A stretch of DNA of 64,000 nucleotides from Gambelia wislizenii (lineage: Eukaryota; Chordata; Lepidosauria; Squamata; Crotaphytidae): contig JAUMIR010000004.1 in the NCBI GenBank assembly GCA_030847615.1, positions 186,684,501-186,748,500 of the forward strand. Direction: 5' to 3'. The notes under the pieces are model-generated. The model did not search any database. It saw only the letters and a program-made list of their open reading frames with translations, and had not been told where the DNA came from. The position numbers and the translations under genes are program-made. Within the stretch, counting starts at the first letter, position 1. Each line of letters begins with the position of its first letter. Below, piece after piece: positions 21,610-32,854 of the stretch.

Positions 21610-23645
21610 CTAAACTAAATGGGAGCCAAAAGTTATGAAAGACCCACATTTAACATCTGGTAATTTTAGTCTACCAAAATACAACCTGAAGAACATCCCT
21701 GTAGAATGTAAAGATAATGTAAAAAATAGATTTGCGCTATTAAGCCTAATTGAACGGGAGCCAGAAGAACTCTGCACTGAAGCCAGGGACATTGCCTGGG
21801 AGGAATGCAAAAAAGACTCTATCTGCAGCCAAAAAGAAAGAGAAGCCTCAATAGACAACAGATGAAACTCTTCAAGCAGTTAAGGACAGATAAGAAGCAA
21901 ATAAAAGGTGACAGAAATAAAGTCAGACCCTGTTCAGCAAGTTGTTCACAGGAACAAGGATAACTACCGTACTATAGTAATCAAAGCAGAGAAACAGAAG
22001 GTGACAACAAAAAAGGAAGAACAAGAAATTTCTTCCACAAGATCCAAGAAATCAAAGGGAAATGTAAACCACTGCTTGGATTGCTCTTTGACCAGATGGG
22101 GAACTCATTACATGAACAAGTAGAAATAAAAAGATGATGGAAACAATACAAAGAAGAACTATATAAAAGAGATGAAAGGATGACAGCTTCATTCAAGGAT
22201 GAACCATATGAAGAGGAACCTGCAATTTTAGAAAGTGAAGAGGAAGCTGCTCTCAGAGCACCTGGAAGAAATAAATCACCAGAAACAGATGGCATACCAA
22301 TAGAGCTGCTTCAATCTAAAGAGAATGTATCTACTCTAGTTCTAACTAAAATCTATCAATAAATACAGAAAACGAAACAATAGTCCACAGACTGTTCAAT
22401 ATACATTCCAATCCCCAAGAAAGAGGACTTTTATCATATATGCAGTGAGAAATGCCTGATATCCAAGCTGAGTTCAGGAAAGGAAGATACATTAGGGATC
22501 ATATTACAGACATATGTTGGACCAAAGAGTTTCAAAAGAAAACCAGCCTGTGCATTATAGATTATAGCAAAGCCTTTGATTGTGTAGATCACAAAAAACT
22601 ATGGATCACTCTTAAAGAAATTGGTATGCCACAACATCTGATTGTCTTGATGTGTATCCTGTACTCAGGACAAGAGTCTAGCATTAGGGCAGAATACAGA
22701 GAAACAGAATGGTTTCCAATTGGCAAGAGGGTCAAGCAAGACTGCATTTTATCACTCCATCTGTTTAACTCATATTTTGAACATATCATATGTAAAGCAG
22801 GATTAGACTCAGAGGAAAGAGGCATGAAAATTGAAGGAAGGAGCATCAATAATTTAAGATATAGAGATGACACCATACTACTAGCAGAAAATAGCAAAGA
22901 CTTGGAATGATTACTGGAGAAAGTAAAAGAAGATAGTGAAAAGGCAGGTTTACAGTTGAACATTAAGAAAACAAAAATAATGACCCCAGATGATTTACAT
23001 AACTTTAAAGTAGACAATGAAGCTATTGAAATAGTTTTAGCTTTTCCATACCTTGGGTCAGTCATTAATCAGAATGGAGACTGCAATCAAGAAATCAGAA
23101 GAAGACTAGGACTTGGAAGGGCATCTGTGAAGGAACTAGACAAGATCCCCAAGTGTCAAGATATATCTTTGAATACTAAAGTTAGGATGGTGCATGCCAT
23201 TGTACTTCCAATGTTTATGTATGATTGTGAAAATTTGACAGTGAAGACAGTTGATAGGAAGAAAATCAACTCATTTGAAATACGATACTGAAGAAAAGTT
23301 CTATGGATACTGGGGCTGCTTAAAAGACAAATAAATGTGTCCTAGAACAAATCAAGCCTGAACTCTCCCCAGAAGCCAAGCTGACTAATTGACTGTTGTA
23401 CTGTAGACACATCACAAGAAGCCATGACTCACTAGAAAAGACAATAATGCTTGGCAAGGTAGAAGGCAGTAGGAAAAGAGGAAAACCACATTCCAGATGG
23501 ACAGACTCAATCAAGGAAGCCTTGGCTCTGAGTCAGCAAGGCTTGAGCAGGACTGTTGATGATAGAGTGACTAGGAAGTATTTCATTCATGGGGTCACCA
23601 TAAGTTGGAGTCAACTTGATGGCAGTTAAGAACAACAACGCTTTA
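21610..23645 (+). pseudogene. RTE/BovB-like LINE, copy 2, linker-RT-C-terminus
   Basis: Pieces in three frames follow the order of an RTE-clade ORF2. There is a linker ('KNRFALLSLIEREPEELCTE', 21725-21785), a palm entry ('NKSPETDGIPIELLQ', 22273-22316), 'IPIPKKED', then 'MPDIQAEFRKGRYIRDHI'. Motif A is 'IDYSKAFDCVDHKKLW' (about 22557-22604) and motif B-like is 'GKRVKQDCILS'. A degenerate catalytic box 'YRDDTILLAE' (22861-22890) has Arg where YADD is expected. The C-terminus runs from 'LNIKKTKIMTPDD' to 'VTISWSQLDGS' (23626). The apurinic endonuclease domain is absent and about 100 bp seem deleted near 22430. It ends 'gatggcagttaagaacaacaac'. It is dead; the best matches I recall are squamate and ruminant BovB. 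Confidence 0.82.
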
Positions 23646-23935
23646 GTCTGCAGTTGTTTTCATAGACATAGAAACCTCTATACCACTGACAGTAGTGCAC
23701 AGACTTGGGGCATTTCTGGATGGATGGCTCACACTATGGGCTCTTTCCTATTACAGGATTATAATACTACTAGCTATACCCAGTGTACATACACCGTTAT
23801 CTGCATATATAAAACGCTTCGGTATGATTCTATTTTTCCATCCCATTCTGTTGATTAGCCACTTAGGAAACATGTCAAGAGTACGATCATTTGACGCATT
23901 AATATATAACCTTTCAAATGAACTATGATGGCTAA
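23646..23935. other. Unassigned DNA
   Basis: Nothing recognised. Confidence 0.4.
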
Positions 23936-23939
23936 TTTC

Positions 23940-24490
23940 ATGCCGAGAGTCCCTCCGCTACTGCCATACAACTGCACGTACACACAGACACAGACACACA
24001 ATGATAGAAACACACACACCAGGATGCGAGAGCCCCATCATCACCATGCAACTGCACATACGCACACACACCACACACCACACACAGACTACACACACAC
24101 CATGTGCGCCAGGACATGAGAGCTCCTCTGCTGCCACCATGCAACCACATGTACACACACACCACATGCACCAGGACATGAGAGCACTTCTGCCACTGCC
24201 ATGCAATTGCCCATACACACACAAACACCACACTAAACACATACACACACCATGCTACACACATACACAAACCATGCGCAGCAGGATGTAAGAGCCCCTC
24301 TACCACTGGCATGCAACCGCACATACACACACCACACTACACACACACCATGCATGCCAGGATGAGAGAGCCCCTCTACCACCACCATGCAATCACACAA
24401 ACGCACAAACACCCCATGCTATACACACACACATGTGCTACACATACACAAACACCACATGTGGCAGGATGCAAGAGCCCCTCCACAGCC
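23940..24490. repeat. Minisatellite, CA-rich, about 7 units of 60-110 bp
   Basis: The landmark 'caggatg(c/a)gagagcccct....accatgcaa.cacacatacacac' recurs near 23944, 24023, 24110, 24171, 24282, 24357 and 24465. Length differences come from the CA-rich spacer. Long frames on both strands (Cys/Val/Trp-rich or His/Thr-rich) are translation artefacts. Confidence 0.85.
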
Positions 24491-24599
24491 ATGTTTAGAA
24501 AGGATTTGAAGTTTTCCACATGTTTCCACCCCAAGGCCCAAAAGGAAGGAACTGCTACAGACAGCACAGAAGGCTGAGAGGGGAAAGCTACAGACAGCG

Positions 24600-25115
24600 C
24601 CCAGGGCCCAAGAGGACCAAGGGGCCAGGCAACACAGAAAGGCCCCATGCCGCACAGAAAGACCCCAGGCAGCACAGAAAGGCCCCAGATGCCAGACAGC
24701 ACAGAAATGCCCAAAGCCCCAGTCCCCAGGCAACACAGAAAGGCCTCAGGTCACACAGCAAGGCCCCAGTCAGCACAGAATGTCCCCAGGCCCTAGCCTG
24801 CACAAAAAGGTCCTAGGTCCCAGGCAGCACAAAAAGGCCTCTGGCTCCTGGAAGAACAGAAAGAGCCCAGGTAGCAGAGAAAGGCCCCAGTTCCCAGACA
24901 GCACAGAGAGGCCCCAGGCTGTACAGAAAGGCCCCAGAGAGCACAAGAAGGCCCCACACCCCAGGCAGCACAGAAAGGCCCAAGGCCATACAGAAAGGCC
25001 CCAGGCAGCACAAAAAGGCCCAGGCAGCATAGAAAAGCTCCAGGCCCCTGGAAGCACAGGAAGGCCCCAAGCAGCCTTTGAAAGGCCCCAGGCAGCACAG
25101 AAAGGTAGAACAGCA
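24600..25115. repeat. Minisatellite, 'aggccccaggcagcacagaa' unit
   Basis: About 20-24 copies of a 20-25-bp unit built on 'gccccaggcagcacagaaag', with some units lengthened. It starts about 110 bp after the CA-rich minisatellite. All frames through it are open for about 100 codons on both strands because the unit contains no stop; these are not genes. Confidence 0.88.
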
Positions 25116-25259
25116 GGGAGAAGAAGAAAGAAGAGGGTGGGGAACACATAGAAAGCAGCATTATTTTTCCCTATGCATGCATATTAAGACAGCAAAGGGA
25201 GCTGGCTGAGTATTTATTTACTGCAGCTCAACAGTCAAAGATGTGGCTGTAGGCCAAGG

Positions 25260-25395
25260 AGGTGGTACTGAAAAACACCATCAAGCTGCTGACTGGCTGG
25301 CCAACAGAGCACTAAGATTGGTTGGGTATGATTCCCAAGCAGCCAATCAGCACACTGGGAATAGCAACATACCCAAGAGAATTATATAAAGAGAT
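25260..25395 (+). repeat. Dispersed repeat family B, second copy
   Basis: Matches 520-660: 'gactggctggccaacagagc', 'gattggttggg', 'cagccaatcagcacactggg' and a TATA-like 'attatataaagagatg'. Promoter-like in layout; element class unknown. Confidence 0.4.
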
Positions 25396-25590
25396 GATTC
25401 CACTGTAATGACTACAGTTCCATCCTATGGAATCCTGGGATTGGCAGTATAGGGAGGGGTGTTAGAATTCGCAGCAGAGAACTACTCTAATGCCTTCCCA
25501 AACTACAAACCCCAGGATTCTATAGGATGTGGTCATGGTGGTTAAAGTGGAACCATAGCATCAGAATTATGTACTGTAAAGGGGCCCTAG
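25395..25590. mobile_element. Short inverted-repeat element (MITE)
   Basis: 'tcctatggaatcctggga' on the left is mirrored by 'ccccaggattctataggatg' on the right (25505-25530), with 'gaactactctaa' between. A similar structure occurs at 44845-45015 and a related one at 45578-45794, so this is a dispersed family. Ends and target duplication are not resolved. Confidence 0.55.
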
Positions 25591-25923
25591 CAATTAGAGG
25601 GTGCTGTGCTGATATTCCATCTTTTTCTCTTTTGTGGATTTTCTTCCCTGTAGTAAGGCAATAGAAGAAGTGGTGGAAAAACATGAGGGGACTCTAAAAT
25701 GAGAAATATAGTGTGTGAAGTCCACCCACCCCTAAAATTTAGGTTTAAAACACCATCTGAAATTGCTATTAAAAATGGACTTGTCCACCTAAGAAAATAT
25801 AGCCAAGGCAGGTATACTTGCCACCATGTCAGCTAACAGCTTGGTAATAACAAATACTGTAATAAATATGAAATGCTACAGATCTGTTCACATTCCAGAA
25901 TAGCTGTAATAAAACTGCACATC

Positions 25924-26052
25924 AGAGGTGGGAATTATGGAGTCCTCCAGATGTTGTTGCACTATAACGCCTCACCACTGACTACAATGGATGACTTGCA
26001 GGGAGTTGCAATTCAGCAGCATTTGGAGGGCTGTACAATTCCCCCACCCTGA
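25924..26052. mobile_element. hAT-like MITE, ~129 bp
   Basis: Begins 'cagaggtgggaattatgg' and ends 'tacaattcccccaccctg'. The CAG start and inverted termini fit hAT non-autonomous elements. An 8-bp target duplication was not confirmed. Confidence 0.55.
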
Positions 26053-26987
26053 TGTACATCAGCAGTAGCACAGTTGTGTTACCAGCCCTGACAGCCCCCA
26101 GCCCCTTTCCAAGTAACAGCTGGCAATATTTAATAATCTGGCTAACTGTGGCCTTCCATGAGAGTGGCAAGTAAGCCAGGGTCCCCAAAAAAACAAAAAC
26201 AAAAAACAAAAAAAAAACAGGCAATCCCAAGGACTAGTGCTGGGACTAAGTCACATACACCCTATAGGGAGGGGCCATTCCAAATTTCAAAGAAAAAGTA
26301 ACCTGAAGGGCAATCTCTTGCCTGAACATCTGGCTAATCCCATCAAGTATAGCTAAGGTACTCAAGGTTTGTAAAGAGCTGTTTTCCTTCTCCTCCACTG
26401 CAAACATAGAAGGTTACTTGATTCTTTCAGTTCCAAATTGTTAACACATTGATGATTGTTAGAATTTCTGGAGCAGACTGTGTAGTCAGGTGTAGAGTTC
26501 CCCTGCTACTAGACTTCATGTCGACTGTGACACCACTCCTGCTTCTGAACCCTGATTCTGCTGGTTTTCCCTGTGATCACAACTCCACTGATTGGTAAAG
26601 TATCATCCCAACCTCCCCTCATTCCTCTATCCAATGACTTCCTACTTATTTTGTTAGCCTTGTGTGAGTTCTTGAAGCCTGAATGTGTGTGTGAATGTTG
26701 TTATTATTATTTCCTTAATAAAGATCAATGAATTATACTATCTATCTTAATGTCTCCTCCTTAGTACCAGTATACATGGGTCCCAATATCCTGCTCATTG
26801 CCCGCCTCTCATATTGTTAAGTCAAGTATATTAATTTCCCAAATTAATATCAATACCTTAGAAGGTCCCAATTGAACCAAGCATTTTGGGTAACAGCTGT
26901 ACTACTTTAGATGCCAAAGATGAATCCGGGCAAGTCAGGTCTGAATGAGAAGTCCCTAGACACTTCCAATGTATCATGGGCCAGATA
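26053..26987. other. Unassigned DNA
   Basis: No gene recognised. 26185-26220 is A-rich. Confidence 0.45.
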
Positions 26988-26989
26988 TA

Positions 26990-27211
26990 CAGTTGTCCCT
27001 CTGTATCCACAGATTTGGTATCCACGGATTCATGGCTTGAAAATATTCTTAAAAAACAATAATCCAAAAAGCAAACCTTGATTTTGCCATCTTATATAAG
27101 GGAAACCACTTTGCTATGCCATTGCATATAATGGGACTTGAGTATTCACAGATTTTGGTATCCACGGGGGGGTCCTGGAACCAAACCCCAGCAAATATGA
27201 AGGGACAACTG
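26990..27211. mobile_element. Tigger/pogo-like MITE, 222 bp
   Basis: CAGTTGTCCCTCTGTATCC at the left and 'tatgaagggacaactg' at the right, with TA outside (26988-26989, 27212-27213). Near full-length sister of 5602-5826. Confidence 0.85.
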
Positions 27212-27213
27212 TA

Positions 27214-28085
27214 CATCCTTTATAGATTTGACTTGGCAAATGAAATATTTTATTGAAATAATAATGAGGGCTGTGAAGACACACCCAACTAAAGGTGGTG
27301 GCAGGTTTGGGTGTGCAACGCCAGTACCCTGGTGAGATCAAACTCCTTTACCCAAAAAGGCTCTGATGCTGAATATCCAGTTCAAAAAAGGGGGGAGTTT
27401 ATTTTAAAGAACAAAAGAAAAGGGCTTACTCCTTCCCAGCTCTAAAACGCTTGAAATGAAAGGTACTTTACAGTTGGAGTTTCAGCAGTCTTCAGGGTGA
27501 CATCTCTCTGGGTTTGATCTCCTCACTCAATGGAGCTGGTGCAGGGTCTTTCAGCTCCTGATTCCTCTGACTGTTGTAACTAATTTGGCTGATGACTGTT
27601 GGTAACTAATTTGGCTGATGACTGTTGGTAACTAATTTGGCTGATGGTGTAAGAAATGCCCTTCCCGGCTGTCTGGGCCTGTTTTCCACCAGAACTGCTC
27701 TCTGCAAGCTTACAGCAAAGACTGCCCAAAGGAACAAAAAGCTTCTAGGTGAACAGAGCTTGCTGGGAAAGGACAAACCAAACTTGGAAAAATGCAGGGG
27801 AATTCTTAGCTCCTCCCACAAGTCTAATACAATGAAGTATTCCTATACTCAGACATGCTAAGGCCTTGAAAAGAAAACAAAGGAAAATGCAGAGGAGATT
27901 TAAACAGTCCTGGCTGGACATCACAAGGCCTTTGAAATCATCATACATTCTTACATAAATTTGTGTGCCATTATTCTAGCACCAACCAAAGAGCAGGGGA
28001 AAGAACCCAGCCATGTCATGGGCAATGTGATAGAGCTTGTCTTAGCAGAGAATGCCAAATTCTATTCAAACAAGGTACAGCTGGA
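27214..28085. other. Unassigned DNA with a 26-bp triplication
   Basis: 27576-27646 holds three head-to-tail copies of a 26-bp unit 'gtaactaatttggctgatga' plus 'ctgttg', the last one partial. No coding region recognised. The minus strand has a 'tttatt'-type poly(A)-like signal near 27250, so a decayed LTR is possible but unproven. Confidence 0.4.
27576..27646. repeat. 26-bp tandem repeat, 2.7 copies
   Basis: Units start at 27576, 27602 and 27628 and are identical until the third ends. Confidence 0.95.
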
Positions 28086-28087
28086 CC

Positions 28088-28222
28088 AGTGTTTCCCAAA
28101 CTTTGGTCCTCCAGATATTTTGGACTTTGGGTCCCAAAATTCCTAACTGTTGGCCAAGCTGGCTGGAGCTTCTGGGAGCTGAAGTCCCAAACACCTAGAA
28201 TGTCAAAGTTGGGAACCACCAA
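28088..28222. mobile_element. hAT-like MITE, ~135 bp
   Basis: Left end 'cagtgtttcccaaactttgg' and right end 'caaagttgggaaccac' are inverted. CAGTGNTTCCCAA is a familiar hAT/Charlie-type terminus in amniotes. Confidence 0.6.
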
Positions 28223-28224
28223 GT

Positions 28225-29330
28225 TAGACTATAATGCTCTGCACACTTAATTGTTCCACAAAACTCAGTGGGGCTTCCTTCTGAGTAGATACAGATCGGA
28301 CTGCATTGTAAAATACAAGAAGCACATGGGACATGCATTTTCAGCATAAAGAGGTCAGCACAGCAAGACAGTAAGGTTGAGGCAACTAAGGGTGGTTGTA
28401 CATGATCTCTACATGAGGTGGGGTCAGTAGCTGAAAATGGCATCACAATAATTAGTTTCTCACCTCTTACCAATAACGTAGAATTACTTGCCTCATGTTG
28501 TAACAATAAATCGTACATTACCAACGATATTGTACATTACCAATAATAGTCATCGCAACCTTATACATTACATGGATCACACAGAAATGTGTAATGGCAG
28601 CCCAACCTCATATATTGCATTCCTCACACAGAATGTTTTATTCCATCCATGCCTGATGGAGTCCTAATTGAGATCTGGAAAGTGATCTGCAAAATTATTC
28701 CCTTCCAAACTTGTACACCCAGTACTGCACATATTCACTTATTGAGAATCTGCTGGACATGATAAATATTCAGAGCGATGTGTAATAAAACAGCTAATTT
28801 AGTGAATGGGGAATTGTTCCTTTTGAAGCATTAGCAGAACTGATTATCAATGACACCTGTCTAAACATAATGATGGCCGTGGCAACCTAATTCATAGGTG
28901 GGACAAATGGCTGACGTGAACACATAGGAAGCCTGAAAACAAGTAAAATTCAGATTGACTTCTGCACGTTAATAGCATTTGATGGTCTGCCAAGAACTGA
29001 GCTATGTAGAATATTCTTCATTCCTCATTTGTTCCTCCATGAAGTGCTGATAGTGTGAATATCGAACTAAATCACAATCAGTCTCATTGTTTCCCTTGCA
29101 TTAGATGCTTCTGCCGGCACAGCTACACTATTCCCATCCCTCCCCCTGAAGAGCCAGGTCTCCCTCCTTTCAAAATGTAGTCCTGAGTGACCCTAACCTT
29201 GTTATGATACCACAATCCTCTAACAAATCTAATCTTCTTAGGACTACTAAGAATGCAAGTAAGCAAAAGAACTATCAATGTATGGGTAATTGTATTTACT
29301 TATGTATTGACCAGCAAACGGTGCTAAAAT
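28225..29330. other. Unassigned DNA
   Basis: No gene or repeat recognised. Confidence 0.45.
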
Positions 29331-29574
29331 GTTGAAGGCTTTCACGTCTGGCATCCATAGGTTTTCGTGGGTTTTTTCCAGGCTATGAGGCAGTGTTCTG
29401 GAACAGTTTATTTCTGATGTTTCACCTGCATCTTACTCTCAAGATGCCAGCCACAGATGCAGGCAAAATGTTAGAAATAAACTCTTCCAGAACATGGCCT
29501 CACAGCCCGGAAAAAAAACATGGAAAACCTATAATGCTAACATGGTTTGGGGGGGAAAGATATGGCTGTTCAAC

Positions 29575-30962
29575 ACTGCTGAAAAACAGTTTTGAAAAGC
29601 AAGCCCTGGAAACAGCACCAAAAAAGCCCACAACATGGTTTCAATATGTGGATGACACTTTCACTATTTGGAACCACGGAGAAAAAGATTTGGTCTCATT
29701 CCTAAACTACCTGAACAGCATCCACCCAAATATCCAATTCACAATGGAAAAAGAGAAGGAAGGAACACTACCATTCTTGGATGTCCTAGTCATCCGCAAA
29801 CCAAACCAATGGTTAGGCCACAAGGTATACAGAAAAACCCCACACAGAGACAGATACCTACACAAGAACTCAAATCATCACCCAGGACAAAAAAGAAGCA
29901 CAATAAAAACATTGGTAGACAGCGCAAAAAGTATCTGCGAACCCCACTATTTTATTTATTTATTTATACCCCGCTCTTCAGCAAAAAGGCTATCAGACCG
30001 GCTTACAAATTGTTTTAAGCAATAGCAATTTACACACCAACACTGCATTAAGCAGTTTCCAATGTATGTTAGCTAATTGCCCCCACAAGCCGGGTACTCA
30101 TTTTACTGACCTACGAAAGGATGGAAGGCTGAATGAACCTTTGAGCCCTCTGGAATTGAACTTCCAACATGGTGACTTGCAGTACTGGCATTTAACCACT
30201 GCGCCACCAGGGCTCCTTCTACTCCTCCTCCACTACCTGGAGGACGAACTGAGGCACCTAAACTCGGCCCTACAGGCTAATTGTTATTCCAGATCAGACA
30301 TCACAAGAGCAGCCAGACCCAGAAAAAGCCACAGGAATGAAGAAGAAAAACAGCCACCCAAAGGGAAGGTATTTTTACCATACATCAAAGGAGTCACAGA
30401 CAGAATAGGGAAACTGATAAGGAAACACAACCTCCAAACAATCTACAGACCAACCAAGAAAATCCAAGAAATGCTACGCTCAGCAAAGGACAAAAGAGAC
30501 CCTCTCACAGCTGCAGTTTACCGCATACCATGCAGCTGTGGACAAGTTTACATAGGGACCACTAAACGCAGTGTGCAAACACGAATCAAGGAACATGAGA
30601 GACACTGCAGACTGGGCCAGCCAGAAAAATCAGCAGTAGCAGAACATGTTATGAACCAACCTGGACACAAAATGGTATTTAAAAACACAGAAATTCTGGA
30701 CCAGGCCAACAACTATCATGTCAGAATGCACAGAGAAGCTATTGAAATCCACAAACACCTCGACAACTTCAACAGGAATGAAGAAACCCTAAAAGTAAAC
30801 AAAATCTGTCTGCCAGTTTTGAAAAACAATAGAATCAAAACTCAACACTTACAAATGAATTCCACCCAGGGACAGGGGAATTCCCAGCAGATAATGAGCC
30901 ATCAACCAACCATTAGGCAAACAGACACTAATGAGCCTTGCATTTCTATACCCAGAAACTAA
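29575..30962 (+). pseudogene. Penelope ORF: RT palm end, linker, GIY-YIG
   Basis: The protein starts within the RT palm, just before the catalytic box 'WFQYVDDTFTIW' (29637-29672, YVDD intact), and continues with 'PFLDVLVIRK' and 'KVYRKTPHRDRYLH'. The 5' fingers and motif A are absent. After the SINE interruption (29950-30235) come a linker (30236-30500) and a GIY-YIG domain with 'VYRIPCSCGQVYIGTTKRS' (30517-30573), 'RIKEHERHCR' and 'EHVMNQPGH', typical of Penelope endonucleases. The frame changes by one across the insertion, and the inserted length (286 bp including one target duplication) accounts for that exactly. No other stop or shift lies in the visible part. It is non-functional because of the truncation and insertion. 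Confidence 0.85.
29950..30229 (-). mobile_element. tRNA-derived SINE (Sauria-type) inside Penelope
   Basis: On the minus strand it begins 'aggagccctggtggcgcagt', with a tRNA A-box-like 'TGGCGCAGTGG' and, about 40 bp on, a B-box-like 'gttcaattcc'. It ends in 'ggggtataaataaataaat'. A CCACTA target duplication flanks it (29944-29949 and 30230-30235), and about 12 bp of extra pyrimidine-rich sequence (30218-30229) lies before the right copy. A 3' portion of the same SINE type is on the plus strand at 62620-62900. The name Sauria SINE is from family memory of the 5' region and the AAAT-type tail. Confidence 0.75.
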
Positions 30963-31168
30963 CCACTCAATTACACAAATACTCTCCAACAGGGGTTCCC
31001 AGCATATAAACTCCACATACTCTCCTACCCAACCATTCTCTGAAGATGCCAAACACAGATGCAGGCAAAACATCAGAAAGAAACTCTTCCAGAACACGGC
31101 CTCACAGCCTGGAAAAAAACCAAGGAAAATCTATGGATGCTGGCCAGTAAAGGCTTCAACTTCGCACT

Positions 31169-32836
31169 GCTGAAAAAGTTTGTGAAGTATGACAAGTAGT
31201 TTTGGGTTGGCTCTAGAATCCAATAATCCCTTTATTGAAACAGAACAGATTTTATCTTGAACTCCACGACTGTGCACATAGAGGAGCAGCTGGAGAGGAA
31301 ATCAAGGCTCCTGAAATATCCCTCCTCTTTGCCCCCTGGTAGCCTGAAGAAAAGTGTTTTCACACCAAATGCTTGACATATTTTCTGACTAATTTTATCC
31401 TGCTACTTTGATATAAAAGACTTGCTTAGAATCGGGGAACTTGGCCTTTCATTTCCAAGTCATTAATTGCCTCTATTCTGTGTGCCCCTTACCACATGCT
31501 ATCAAGCTTCTTGATGCTTTTAAAGTTTCCCATTGATGAATGGAATGTATAGCTCCAAATGCACTTTGAAGCTATATCGTCGTTAATGTTTGTCAGGCGT
31601 TAAAAGTATAAAGTTTGGTTAATTGCCATTACTATTTTTACACAGATATTAGCTATAAACTCTATCCCCCCACGTTGCCTCCCTTGGGTAAGCCTTCTGT
31701 AGTTGATTTTACTTTATTTTGAATTCTATTGACTTTCAAATAGGTGCATAGACTTTTATCATGCTCTTTGAAATATTAATGGTTTTCTTTAAAATCAGTA
31801 TCAGAAGATTATCATCAATAGACTATTTCTGCCATGTGAATATTGTTCCTAAAGGCTTTCTTAGCTCCAGCCATTATATGAAATTCAGTACAGATTCCAT
31901 GGATTATCAGTAGGGCAGCTGGATAAAATAGACAATGCAGCTCTTGCATTTTTAATTGTTGTTCAGGACAAAGGGACTTAGCGCACTCTGAAGAAAAGTA
32001 GCAGCGTAGCAGTAAGGTTCCATCATCCATGCTGCCTTACTGCATGACGTCGTCATTCTTCCAGTGTTCTACTGCTCCAGTTCCATGGGAGACTGGGGTA
32101 AAACTGTGTCTTTTTGCTGAAAGGTTTTTCCATTTGCTAAAGGGTTCTTCAACAAGTATAGCTTGTTGTGCAAGTGACTCCTATTGAATGTCCCTTTGCT
32201 CTAGAATTTACAAAGGGTGCATAATTGGATCAGAATTTACAATAGTTTATCAGGCTAAAAAGAAGACAACCCAAGTTTCTCTTCCTGTTCATTTTCCTAA
32301 ACAAGACTTCAAGGGGACAGATGGAAATCCCTTTTCTCACTTATCCCACCAGATCAAGCCTAGGATCAGAAGGAATATACCTTGTTTGTTTATCATTTCC
32401 AGCCAACATGATGTGGTGGGGATGCAAGATGAAATTTCATACTAAGGTAATCCATTTCTAGGCTTCATATAAACTATCCAAATTTGCAGTAACATGCTTT
32501 TCTTTGCCTTTGCTCTGAGACTGAAGGTCTGACTATAATTCAGTTCTCTTCCTCTCATATCATTTGTCTGGCTTCTCTTCTGTTATTTGTCTGCAACATA
32601 ATGGTTTACTCTGTGTATTCACTACTCTATTGTCTGTTAGGAAATCACCTTTTCTTCTTGTAGGTTAACCTCTGACATAAAAGTACCATATTCAAATCGG
32701 TCATACAAGCCAACTGTTCTAGATCTTTCATTATGAAAAAAAGAAAAGGAAAAGCTGTTTTAGATTGGCAGTCTGCAGTCAAAATGCCTGCCTTATAGAA
32801 ATCCAGTTACTATTTTGAACGGTAGTTTCACTAATT
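31169..32836. other. Unassigned DNA
   Basis: AT-rich, no gene or element boundary seen up to the L1 target site. Confidence 0.5.
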
Positions 32837-32854
32837 AAACTACTGATGCAAGTG
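32837..32854 (+). repeat. L1 target-site duplication, left copy
   Basis: AAACTACTGATGCAAGTG, identical to 39775-39792 on the other side of the L1. 18 bp without mismatch shows a complete target-primed insertion. Confidence 0.95.

Larger units (their letters stand above)
29333..31168 (+). mobile_element. Penelope-like element with GIY-YIG endonuclease, 5' truncated
   Basis: The left end is a head-to-head pair: 29333-29432 is the terminal repeat in minus orientation ('gaaggctttcacgtctggca') and 29443-29535 the same in plus orientation. Then follow the coding region and a downstream terminal repeat (about 30890-31168) ending 'aaaatctatggatgc...aaggcttcaac'. Penelope elements are retroelements outside the LTR and LINE groups, with this kind of terminal structure and a GIY-YIG endonuclease. 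Related scraps in this window lie at 4200-4796, 13961-14033 and 15656-16168. Confidence 0.85.

Noticed and set aside
23938..25161. Overlapping 85-130-codon frames on both strands, Cys/Val- or Lys/Gln-rich
   Set aside because: Produced by two minisatellites; periodic in the repeat unit and without any domain.
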